Of a stretch of 14,784 nucleotides of DNA, positions 1-8,351 are shown piece by piece. Position numbers and translations under genes: made by a program. Position 1 is the stretch's first letter; the number at the start of each line of letters is the position of its first letter. The notes beneath the pieces are model-generated. The model was not told the DNA's origin, did not search any database, and was given only the letters and a program-made list of their open reading frames with translations. The stretch lies in the NCBI GenBank assembly GCA_024196135.1, contig JAMQCK010000857.1, positions 1-14,784 of the forward strand, in the 5' to 3' direction. Origin of the DNA: Pleurotus ostreatus/Saccharomyces cerevisiae fusant. Taxonomy: Eukaryota; Opisthokonta.

Positions 1-2639
1 AAGAAGGCCTGCATCGAAGCGAACGCCGACGGTTTCATCTCCAAGCTCCCCGAAGGCTACGACACCATGGTCGGCGAGCGCGCCATGCTCCTCTCCGGTG
101 GCCAGAAGCAGCGCATCGCCATCGCCCGTGCCATCGTCTCCGACCCCCGCATCCTCCTCCTCGACGAGGCCACGTCCGCGCTCGACACCCAGTCCGAGGG
201 CATCGTCCAGGACGCGCTCGACAAGGCCTCGCAGGGCCGCACGACCATCACCATCGCGCATCGTCTCTCGACCATCAAGGACGCGGACCAGATCTTCGTC
301 ATGGGCGACGGCCTCGTGCTCGAGCAGGGCACGCACAACGAGCTGCTCGAGAAGGAGGGCGCGTACGCGCGGCTTGTGCAGGCGCAGAAGATTCGCGAGG
401 CAGTTGAGCCGACGCGCGTCGAGACGGACGACGGCACGATCAACGTCGAGGACGCGGCGCCTGAGGATATGGAGAAGGCCGCGGCGGAGGAGGTCCCGCT
501 TGGTCGCCAGCAGTCGAATGTGAGCGGCCGCTCGCTCGCGAGTGAGATCTTGGAGAAGCGCAACGCGGAGAAGGCGGGCAAGAAGCAGAAGTACTCGGCT
601 GTGCAGCTGTTCAAGCGTATGGCGGCGATCAACTCGGACAGCTATACGCTCTATGTCCTTGGTATCATTGCTGCCATCGCCACTGGTGCTGTCTACCCGG
701 CTTTCGGTATTGTGTTCTGTAAGTTTCTCTGTTCTTTCTCTTCGCAAGCTCTCGTACTGACTTGCACTCAAAGCCCAGGCCATTGGCGGCTTCTCGCTCA
801 CCGACTGGCACGCCAAGCGCCACGCCGGCGACCGCAACGCGCTCTGGTTCTTCCTCATCGCCCTCGTCTCCATGGTCTGCATCGGCGTGCAGAACTACTC
901 GTTCGCCGCCTCCGCGTCCAAGCTTTCCGCCCGCCTTCGCTCGCTCTCCTTCAAGAGCATCCTTCGTCAGGACATCGAGTTCTTCGACGAGGAGAGCCAC
1001 TCCACGGGTAGTTTGGTGTCGAACCTGAGCGATAACCCGCAGAAGGTGAACGGTCTCGCTGGTGTCACCCTGGGTGCGATCGTCCAGAGTATGTCGACGA
1101 TTATTGTTGGCTTCATTATCGGGACGGTCTACGCGTACCAAGTCGGTCTTGTTGGCTTTGCGTGCACGCCGCTTCTGATTTCGACCGGTTACATTCGTCT
1201 GGTATGTGGGATGTAAATCTGGGTTTGTGCATTTTGCTGACCTTTTGCCAGCGTGTCGTTGTCCTTAAGGATCAGACCAACAAGGCTGCTCACGAGGAGT
1301 CCGCTCAACTCGCTTGCGAGGCCGCTGGCGCTATCCGCACTGTTGCGTCCCTGACCCGCGAGGATGACTGCCTCGACATGTACAGCAAGTCCCTCGAGGA
1401 GCCCCTGCGCAAGTCTAACCGCACCGCGGTCTGGTCCAACCTCCTCTACGCCCTCTCGCAGTCCATCGGTTTCTACGTCATCGCCCTCGTCTTCTGGTGG
1501 GGCGCGCACCTCGTCTCGCAGCAGAAAATATCCGCAACGAACTTCTACGTCGGCCTCATGAGCACGACCTTCGGCGCGATCCAGGCCGGCAACGTCTTCT
1601 CCTTCGTGCCCGACGTGTCGTCCGCGAAGGGCTCGGCGGAGGACATCCTCGAGCTCCTTGACTCGCAGCCGGAGATCGACGCGGACTCGCAGGAGGGGAA
1701 GAAGATCACGCGTGAGACGACGAAGGGGCACATCCGCTTCGAGAACGTGCACTTCCGCTACCCGACGCGCCCGGGCATCCGCGTGCTGCGCGACCTGACG
1801 CTCGACATCGAGCCGGGCACGTATGTGGCGCTCGTCGGTGCTAGTGGATGCGGCAAGTCGACGACGATTCAGCTTATTGAGCGATTCTATGACCCGTTGT
1901 CTGGCAATGTCTACGTACGTGCTTTCTCATCTCTGTTCACAACGATGATTGACCTTCCTCTGTAGTTGGATGGCGAGAAGATCTCGGACCTGAACGTCTC
2001 GGAGTACCGCAAGCAGATCGCGCTCGTGTCTCAGGAGCCGACCTTGTACGCTGGTACCGTGCGCTTCAACATCCTTCTCGGTGCCATCAAGCCGGAGTCG
2101 GAGGTTACGCAGGAGGAGATGGAGGAGGCTTGCCGCAAGGCTAACATCCTCGAGTTCATTCAGAGCTTGCCCAAGTGAGTATTTCCCAGTACTCATTCGC
2201 TCTTTCGCAGTTGCTAACAAACTCCTTCAGCGGCTTTGACACGGAGGTCGGTGGCAAGGGTAGCCAGCTTTCCGGTGGTCAGAAGCAGCGTATCGCCATC
2301 GCGCGTGCGTTGTTGCGCAACCCGAAGGTTCTGCTCCTCGACGAGGCTACTTCCGCTTTGGACTCCAACTCCGAGAAGGTTGTGCAGGCGGCGCTCGACG
2401 AGGCTGCAAAGGGTCGCACGACGCTCGCTATTGCGCACAGACTTTCGACCATCCAGAACGCGGACAGGATGTGAGTTGCCCCATACTTCCTTTCTTTCAG
2501 CCGGAGACTGACGATTTTCCCCAGTTACTTCATCAAGGAGGGCCGCGTAAGCGAGGCGGGCACGCACGATCAGCTGATCGCTCGCAAGGGCGACTACTAC
2601 GAATACGTGCAGTTGCAAGCCTTGAGCAAGCGCGACTAG
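1..2639 (+). CDS. ABCB-type full ABC exporter (MDR/Pmd1/Ste6 family), 5'-partial
   Basis: ATP-driven membrane exporter of the P-glycoprotein type, which in fungi moves drugs, lipids or lipopeptide pheromone. Six exons are visible: 1-718, 774-1201, 1252-1914, 1966-2174, 2231-2470 and 2525-2639, giving 790 residues and a TAG stop. Residues 1-120 are the end of NBD1: LSGGQ at 31-35, Walker B ILLLDE at 51-56 and H-loop His87. A charged linker follows, then the second membrane domain with about six hydrophobic spans between residues 216 and 500. NBD2 has Walker [10 protein letters not shown] near 578-586, LSGGQ at 686-690, VLLLDE at 706-711 and His742. Both visible catalytic glutamates (56 and 711) are present, so neither site looks degenerate. 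The first membrane domain and NBD1 Walker A lie left of the window. Introns are 50-56 nt. The family is certain; drug exporter versus pheromone exporter cannot be decided here. Confidence 0.96.
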
Positions 2640-3118
2640 AGCCTTGTTCTGCCTTATCCTATCCCTCGTCGTACTCCTGCTATCGTTAATGCCTAATGCT
2701 GTCGATCACGCTGCATCCGTCTCCACAACCTACACTTTTCACGCTTTTTACACTTCGCCACGCCTTCACGCATCTTTCTACTATTATCTTCTCTACCTCG
2801 CATCACTTTTTACACTCTGAACCGTTAGTACATCATACCTCATGGATCGCCTACGGAGAGGGCCATTGTAGGATAGTAATTTACGGATATATCCCCGGGG
2901 CTTTTGGTACCGAGTAGGTACATACACTGTTAGGCGTACAAGTTAGAATACAATCGCCACTTGACGGCCTCGTCGCCGGTATATTAGCGGGATTGTATGA
3001 GTTGACGCGTGCAAAGGGAGCGAGCCAAGGCAGCCCGAGCTTGCTCAGTGTTGTTGTCTCTTTCCAGCCTCATCGGTCGTGAACTGGTCCAATAAAAGAC
3101 TGCAATAGTTGATCTACC
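2640..3118. other. Convergent intergenic region, ABC exporter / F-box gene
   Basis: This lies between two converging stop codons and should hold both 3' UTRs. The first 200 bases are pyrimidine- and T-rich (around 2730-2820), which fits the untranslated tail of the ABC transcript. A plus-strand AATAAA occurs at 3091-3096, rather far from the stop, so it is only a weak polyadenylation candidate. No convincing coding frame or RNA gene was seen. Confidence 0.5.
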
Positions 3119-4693
3119 CTAAGGTACATGGCTCGCGTACCGAATTACGGCTGCCGGAGTCTGCAAGCCACTAGTGACTGGCAGAATCCGCTCAGGGAAC
3201 AGGTCGATATCTGTCAACAGAGCGACGAGGCCGGCGTCTGCTGCTGCGCGTCGAGACTCTAACATGTACCTTAGCATCTCTGAATTTATTGGTAGCAACC
3301 CGTCTCCTTGTCCATTGATCGCCAGTTGCGCCAAGTTGGGGCATAGAATGGGCGAGCCTCCTCGCGCCTCTAGCTCACGAATGAGTATGTCGGGGCAGCA
3401 GTAGTGTGATGTGACGCGCAGGGTGTGCAGGGAAGGGACGAGAGCCAGGGCCTCCAGGAGGTGATCTTCAGACAGCATGTAAGCTGAGACCATGAGCTTT
3501 CGTAGGGGAGGCACGGAGCGCTGGAACAAATCGAGCAGCGTGCTCCCTGAGGCGTAGCACGATAGGGTCTGCAGATCAGGCGTTGTGATCATCGTCAGCA
3601 GCCTCTCACATTGGCATTCCTCCGTGTGCCATTCAGCGAGAGCGGGACCCAGCTCGAGGTGCGCGAGATTGCGAGCGAGGAAGGGCCCTTCTCTAGCGAT
3701 GACCACGTTGGCGGCTGCGGGCACGTCGTCCACGACTTTCGTAGCTTCGAGCCTTTCGAGCCCTTCACAGCGCCGCAAGACATCGATGAGGGAGAGCAAA
3801 CTGCCACTAGCGACCCGCAGCGAGCGCAAAGAAGCGGGAGGAAACCCCATCGATGGGTGAAAATCACCCAGCGAGACGTGCTCCAGGCGCCCAGCCCGCG
3901 CGAAGACCACTCCGATCCACCACTCTGAGATGGGGTAGACGTGGAAGTCGGGGATGCACAGCGTGGTGAGGGGGTCGAACGTTTCGTTCGTGAAGCCATC
4001 GTAGAGCGAGGGAATGATGGGATCGCAGCGACCGCTGGTGTTGACGGTCTCGAAGATCTCCCAGCGGCTACCGTTCTTGGCCAGGAGCTGGAGCGTCGAG
4101 TCTAGCTGGGATGTATACGTGGCCGGACTGACATAGATACGCAGCGGCCTTCTCATCGAGAGACATAGCTGACGGCCGACACCCTTGCAGAACTGCGGGA
4201 GCGCGATCCACGTGTGCAGATGAGGAGTCCCTTCAATGACCTCGTGCCAGTGGAAGCAGGTGGCCTCAGCAGCTTTGACGAGGCTGACGGCGTCGAGAGG
4301 TGTCCAGCCGGGAAGTACGCGACCCACGGCAAAGATCTCGAGAAGTATCTCAACGGGAAGGCGACGAATGGGCGCGAGGTAGGATCGATAGCACGCGAGC
4401 TGGCGCTCTTGTTGCGAGAGTATGGCAGCGAGTCGCTTGACGAGGTCCATCGAAGCCAACGGATATAGATCCGCGCGATCTTCGTTCCGACTGAGAGAAA
4501 GCTGACCTTCGCGGTCCATCGAAAGGCCATCCACCAGGCCAAGCCCAAGCCGGGCGTCATGAAGGGCGGCCCGAGTGTTCAGCACATCAACTTGTAAACG
4601 AGGAACTTGCTGAAGAATAGCATGGGACTTGTTGTAGTCGTAGCATCCTGCGCGCAGCTGGTCTACCACGCTGGCGTAGTGCGCTGAATCCAT
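3119..4693 (-). CDS. F-box-like domain protein with leucine-rich C-terminal region
   Basis: Single-exon gene of 524 residues. The start ATG (4691-4693) has A at -3, and the stop is TAG. The N-terminus is polar and probably helical. Around residues 85-120 a helix leads into an LxPIRRLPVEILLEIF-like segment (about 106-121), the first helix of the F-box-like domain common in mushroom genomes. The domain probably runs to about residue 165 (CFHWHEVIEGTPHLHTWIAL). The rest contains scattered leucine-rich stretches such as LEHVSLGDF and SLRSLRV, resembling the degenerate LRR region of these proteins. F-box proteins normally recruit substrates to SCF (Skp1-cullin) ubiquitin ligases, but many fungal members are untested and no substrate can be inferred. 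The lack of introns contrasts with every other gene here and fits a rapidly duplicating family. Confidence 0.75.
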   Translation of the reverse strand: MDSAHYASVVDQLRAGCYDYNKSHAILQQVPRLQVDVLNTRAALHDARLGLGLVDGLSMDREGQLSLSRNEDRADLYPLASMDLVKRLAAILSQQERQLACYRSYLAPIRRLPVEILLEIFAVGRVLPGWTPLDAVSLVKAAEATCFHWHEVIEGTPHLHTWIALPQFCKGVGRQLCLSMRRPLRIYVSPATYTSQLDSTLQLLAKNGSRWEIFETVNTSGRCDPIIPSLYDGFTNETFDPLTTLCIPDFHVYPISEWWIGVVFARAGRLEHVSLGDFHPSMGFPPASLRSLRVASGSLLSLIDVLRRCEGLERLEATKVVDDVPAAANVVIAREGPFLARNLAHLELGPALAEWHTEECQCERLLTMITTPDLQTLSCYASGSTLLDLFQRSVPPLRKLMVSAYMLSEDHLLEALALVPSLHTLRVTSHYCCPDILIRELEARGGSPILCPNLAQLAINGQGDGLLPINSEMLRYMLESRRAAADAGLVALLTDIDLFPERILPVTSGLQTPAAVIRYASHVP

Positions 4694-5459
4694 GTTGTTG
4701 AAGTCGTGTGGAATATGGATCTGCGTCGCGGAACGTTGCTTGAGTCGAGATGCAGGCGGTGCGAGAGATCCTGAAGATAGACGGACTATGTTTGGTAAGA
4801 AGATCGGGGTGCGGTCGAGCGTGAGGATGGTGGTAAGAGGCAGAGAAAGGCCCTGCCACCGACATGCACTAGATTGCGACGCGTGACGAGAACGTGGTGC
4901 TCACGTGCCGGAATTGGACGTGTCGAAAGGGCGATTGTCACTACTCTGACGCAATGCCCTTGACCGCCTATTGTGAAGATGCACGCGAGACGGGGGCGTA
5001 GAAAATTATATCGGATAGAGAAGAGAAAATCCGTCTTTGATAAACCAAACCTACGTACTAGGGGACAAACTTTAGCGACCAGGTATCGCGTAGAGTACGA
5101 CACGACGCCCACACAACATCTCCAGATGTGTGGCGCCCACCCACGACTCTAGACGTGCGGCTCCCCCGCCCACCAGCCGCCGAGAATAAGAAAGAGAAAA
5201 AAGGGAAAGAATATACATGCGTAGGAACAGGGCAAATATGAACAGCGTTAAATACGCAGCGACGGCCTCCATCCCGTCGCTGAGCAATCGTATGACCAAT
5301 GGGAAGTCGTGTGTTGCCAGTATAGAATCGCGCCGCCAACACAGGATCGCGTCGCAAGCACGATCGCATCGCATAGACAGTCGTATTGTATCAACAGACA
5401 GACAGAAAAGCAACGCAGGAGCGTCCGTAAACGAGGGTGGGCGGCGGAATAGGCGACAT
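4694..5459. other. Intergenic region: F-box promoter and VAP 3' flank
   Basis: This lies between two minus-strand genes, so it should contain the F-box promoter (left) and the VAP 3' UTR (right). A purine-rich tract on the plus strand (about 5183-5215) is pyrimidine-rich in the sense of the VAP transcript. Several overlapping open frames of about 100 codons exist on both strands (4786-5558). None has splice structure, a family motif or a credible composition, so I call no gene. Confidence 0.45.
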
Positions 5460-6871
5460 TTAGAAGAAGAGGTACGTCATCGTGAACACCGTCAACGCGA
5501 TGACGACGACCACCTGCAAAGGCACACCGTCTTGCTGCAGGTCCCGGTCGTCGTATGACCGCGACGAGACGCCCGTACGCGATGACACGCCGGTGCGAAC
5601 GCTGCGCACGTCGGAGTCGGCGATCGAGCTCTCGTCCTCGGAGAGTTTCCGCGTGCGCCTGCGGACCTCCGTCGGCGGGGCAGACTCGGGAGCCTTGGGC
5701 GCGCTAGCGAGCAACGCACGCAACCGCTCGATCTCGCGGAGCGCCTCCTGGTACTTCGCGGCGTACTCCAGCGTCTCTTTGGAGGGCTCATCTTTGGGCG
5801 CGGGTGCCGCCGCCGTGGCAACGACCTGTGGTGCGGGCGCGGACGGCTCGGCCGGGAACTGATGCTGGGCGACAGGGGGCGTGGGGGGCGGAGGGTGGAC
5901 ATTGACGGTAACGGGCGCCGAAGGCTCAGGCGGATGCGAGTACTCCTCGTGCTGCTCTTCATGCGCGGCAGTATATTGAGTGGGCGTGGGCGCGCGCGGT
6001 GGCTCCTCATGCGGTGGCTCGTTGAATTCGGGAATCGCCTCAGGGACGCCGTTGGGTTGTTGGCGGACCGTGTCATAACGCTATTACACGCGTCAGGAGG
6101 CGCAATGAAGCGGGGCGCCAAAGCCGAGTCTCAGAAAACCCCCAGAGTATGCCGCATGCGGGACGTGCAGCAAACTCCGGGAAGTACTGAATCCCAGTTC
6201 TGGCGGGAAGAATGAACGCACCTGTTCACCGATCATGGAGCTCATGTTCGCCACGCTCTCGTCCTCTTCGGGCACCGTCTGACCCTCCGGCGGCAAGTAA
6301 GTGACGCGAAGTTTTTGCTGGTGGACGCGGGTCTCGTCGCCATCGGTGTTCCACTATGACGAGTCAGCTGCGCAGCCGCAGTGCCGCGAGGCAGGCCAAC
6401 GCACAATTTCTTGAAGAGGTAGGGTCTCCTTCTCCGGTGTGATGATGGTGCTCTGGATGAGGAACTTGTCCTTGCACTTGGCGTTGAGGGGAGGCTCGTC
6501 CTTGAGGGCCTGAAGCATGACTAGAGGGTGTTCAGCCGGGGTAGGAGACACGGTTCGCGGGCGACGCACCCGCAACCTCGACGGTCTCGCCGGGCTCTAC
6601 CCTGCCAGAGTTGGGGCGCACACAGTAGAGCTGGATGAATGGGGCTTATCAACGGCGATTCCGCGTTCGTGGGCCGCCTTAACGCACCTTGGGCGCCGTG
6701 GTCTTGACCTTGAAAGCCACCGGGGCATTGTTGTGGTTAGTCACGGCCAGCGAGCGCGTTCGCTGCTGGGTGAGGGGGCCTGCGCCTCAGTCAGCATTAT
6801 TCCCCGCAATTTTCTGAGCGCAACGCACGAGGAAAACCCAGAGCACTTGACGGCTGGAGGGAGACAGACAT
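5460..6871 (-). CDS. SCS2: VAP/Scs2-type MSP-domain protein, ER tail-anchored
   Basis: VAMP-associated protein that anchors FFAT-motif partners at ER contact sites. Six exons on the minus strand: 6871-6829, 6779-6688, 6630-6570, 6520-6405, 6353-6222 and 6080-5460, giving 354 residues. The MSP domain spans about residues 1-125 and contains the VAP signature KVKTTAPKLYCVRPN at 38-52, followed by MLQALKDEPPLNAKCKDKF, the partner-binding surface. A proline-rich linker follows, then a predicted coiled coil (KYQEALREIERLRALLA), a Ser/Arg-rich segment, and a hydrophobic C-terminal tail of about 21 residues ending TYLFF that serves as tail anchor. All five introns begin GTGCGT. Four are 49-58 nt and the fifth, between the MSP domain and linker, is 141 nt. 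The start MSVSLQPS is typical of the family. The assignment is strong; the exact acceptor of the last intron is the least certain junction. Confidence 0.93.
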
Positions 6872-7519
6872 GGGGGCGAGAAGCAAAGTGAGTGGGCACG
6901 TGTCGCAGACGTCAGCAGATTCGTGCTTTTTGAAGTCAGAACTCGCCCATCATGGCGCTCCCCCTGCCTCTTCCACTTGTCTTGCGAGCGCGCGGCCGCC
7001 TCAAGGCGCTCTGGGCGTCTTCTAGCTTGCTGTACCCCGGCTACACCGGCCTCACTGTGATTATGGCGATTTGCGCGACGTGGACTCGCGGCAGACGCAT
7101 CGTCTCAGCACGATTGCCCTGCCACCACTTCACATTACGGAGATTGCCCATTCATCTCGGCTGCGCGTAGTGCAGGGGCAGATCTGCCCCCGCTAGGTCT
7201 TGGTTACCGGGACGCCTCCTGTCTCGCGCCACGTTTCCTCCTCGCGGGCACAAAACGGTTGTATGGGGCGGCGTGCACACTGAGGCCCTTCATTGTGGCC
7301 TCTGCGTACCTCCTCGTACTCACGAGGGCTCGCATGACTACGCAATGTGAGCGCCACACGGCCCAGAAGCCGTGGCGTACGCATCGAGACATCCGCATTC
7401 TCGAAGGTCCTCCGCCTACTCTCCCCTAAACGGGATGACCGCGAGAGTGAGACCGTCCGTATCTCTTTGCCCGTGCGATGTCTTGTTGCATCGCCCTTTC
7501 CCCTATTTTACCCTGCTCG
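6872..7519. other. Divergent intergenic region between VAP and the orphan gene
   Basis: The VAP gene runs left and the orphan gene runs right, so both promoters should lie here. No TATA-like box was found near the VAP start. A perfect 16-bp palindrome sits at 7175-7190. Short open frames in this stretch, including 6952-7170 and 7193-7398, show no recognisable protein and I do not call them. Confidence 0.45.
7175..7190. repeat. 16-bp perfect palindrome
   Basis: GGGGCAGATCTGCCCC reads identically on both strands and sits in the middle of the divergent promoter region, about 310 bp upstream of VAP and 490 bp upstream of the orphan gene start. It could be a dimeric regulator site or simply chance; nothing else in the sequence decides. 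Confidence 0.5.
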
Positions 7520-7526
7520 TATATAA
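7520..7526 (+). promoter_or_regulatory. TATA box of the orphan gene
   Basis: TATATAA lies 161 bases upstream of the proposed ATG at 7681. Transcription would be expected to start about 25-35 bases downstream (roughly 7545-7560), giving a leader of about 125 nt. This placement argues against the in-frame ATG at 7540 as the translation start. Confidence 0.6.
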
Positions 7527-7680
7527 GAAACGGCGCAAGATGCAGCAAACATATTTACGTCCAGCCCGTCTCACCAGTCCAGCTCAAGAATACCAGCGGC
7601 TGGCCCAGACGCCACGAAAACGAAGGCTCAGCATCAACAGTCGTCTTCAAGATATTACCCGCCAAGATCCACTCGCCAAC

Positions 7681-8351
7681 ATGCTATTCTTCCAACGTCA
7701 ACCGAAAGGCGAGGAGATGATGCGCACCGCCAACATGTCCGGGCCCCTCGTTCAACTGGGCGGCGTCACCTACGTCAACATGGTAAGCTTCTCTTCCTTG
7801 CCCTTTTCCTCCCATTCTCCCCATCTACCTTGCTTCCTCACCTGTCCCCTTGCTTCCCCACCTGTCCCCTCGCTTCTTCACCCATCCCCCTGCTTCCTGC
7901 CCTATCCCCTTGCTTCATGCTCACGCTTCTCTTCCAGACCTACGATGGCCCCGACGCATACAACGGACCGGAGGTGCGCAACGCCGCGCGCCCCGGCCTC
8001 CCACGGAATCGCAGCATGCACATAATCGTGCGCGACCCGACCGCCATCAAGGCGCACGAGGCGCGCATGCAGCGAGCCGCAACCGCCGCTGTAGGGGATG
8101 TACCCTCTGCTTCTGGAGGCGTTTCCTCCGCTTCAGGAAGCGTTTCCTCTGCTTCAGGAGGCGTTTCCTCCGCTTCAAGAGGCGTTTCCTCCGCTTCAGG
8201 AGGCGTCTTTTCAGCTTCAGGAGATGCATTCGCCGCCAAGAAGGGCCGCAGGTTCTCGCTAGGAAGGAAGTCAGGAAAGAAGATCTCCGATAAGGACCGC
8301 TTCAAGGCCATGGAGCGAGAGATGGACGTTCTCATCGCTGCGAGATTCTGA
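7681..8351 (+). CDS. Unrecognised 171-residue protein with heptad Ser/Gly/Val repeats and basic C-terminus
   Basis: I do not recognise a family. Two exons, 7681-7782 and 7938-8351, join in frame (GTAAGC donor, CTTCCAG acceptor) to give 171 residues ending TGA. The ATG at 7681 has A at -3 and follows a TATA box. Residues 1-88 look like a folded or conserved segment (MLFFQRQ, then TYDGPDAYNGPEV across the splice, and MHIIVRDP). Residues 89-130 are six copies of a seven-residue repeat close to VSSASGG, with a degenerate seventh. Residues 131-151 are very basic and include RRFS at 138-141, which fits the R-R-x-S consensus for PKA-like AGC kinases. The end (KDRFKAMEREMDVLIAARF) looks helical. There is no signal peptide or membrane span. 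The intron itself carries a tandem repeat. A larger protein from ATG 7540 is possible but less likely. Confidence 0.62.
7829..7920 (+). repeat. Intronic 20-bp tandem repeat (pyrimidine-rich minisatellite)
   Basis: About 4.6 units with exact 20-base phase: 7829-7848, 7849-7868, 7869-7888, 7889-7908 and a partial copy at 7909-7920. The unit is close to CTTGCTTCCNCACCTGTCCC. Copies 1 and 2 differ at one position and later copies are more diverged. It fills most of the 155-nt intron of the orphan gene and stops 17 bases before the acceptor AG. Confidence 0.88.
8100..8225 (+). repeat. Coding 21-bp tandem repeat (six units)
   Basis: Six 21-base units in frame: 8100-8120, 8121-8141, 8142-8162, 8163-8183, 8184-8204 and 8205-8225, with a degenerate unit to 8246. 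The central four are nearly identical and encode VSSAS(G/R)(G/S). Within a unit, CCTCC and GGAGG are separated by six bases, so each copy can fold into a small hairpin. The unit length is a multiple of three, so copy-number change keeps the frame. Confidence 0.9.

Noticed and set aside
665..1141. Long open frame on the minus strand opposite the ABC exporter
   Set aside because: It overlaps conserved exporter exons. Its arginine- and acid-rich composition is the usual shadow of GC-rich coding DNA.
719..2524. Apparent frameshifts in the ABC exporter suggesting a pseudogene
   Set aside because: Each frame change is explained by a 50-56 nt intron with GT donor and AG acceptor, and the joined protein keeps all NBD motifs.
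4786..5558. Overlapping open frames of about 100 codons on both strands
   Set aside because: No start context, splice structure, domain or believable composition; they lie in the flanks of two genes.
7540..7680. Upstream in-frame ATG that would lengthen the orphan protein by 47 residues
   Set aside because: It lies only 14 bases after the TATA box, probably before the transcription start. The ATG at 7681 has better context.
7829..8225. CRISPR-like spaced repeats
   Set aside because: Both repeats are direct tandem arrays without unique spacers, in a eukaryotic gene.
7940..8335. Minus-strand frame rich in EEAEETPPEAE-like repeats
   Set aside because: It mirrors the 21-bp coding repeat on the other strand. 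The plus-strand gene has splice sites and a promoter, and the minus frame has neither.
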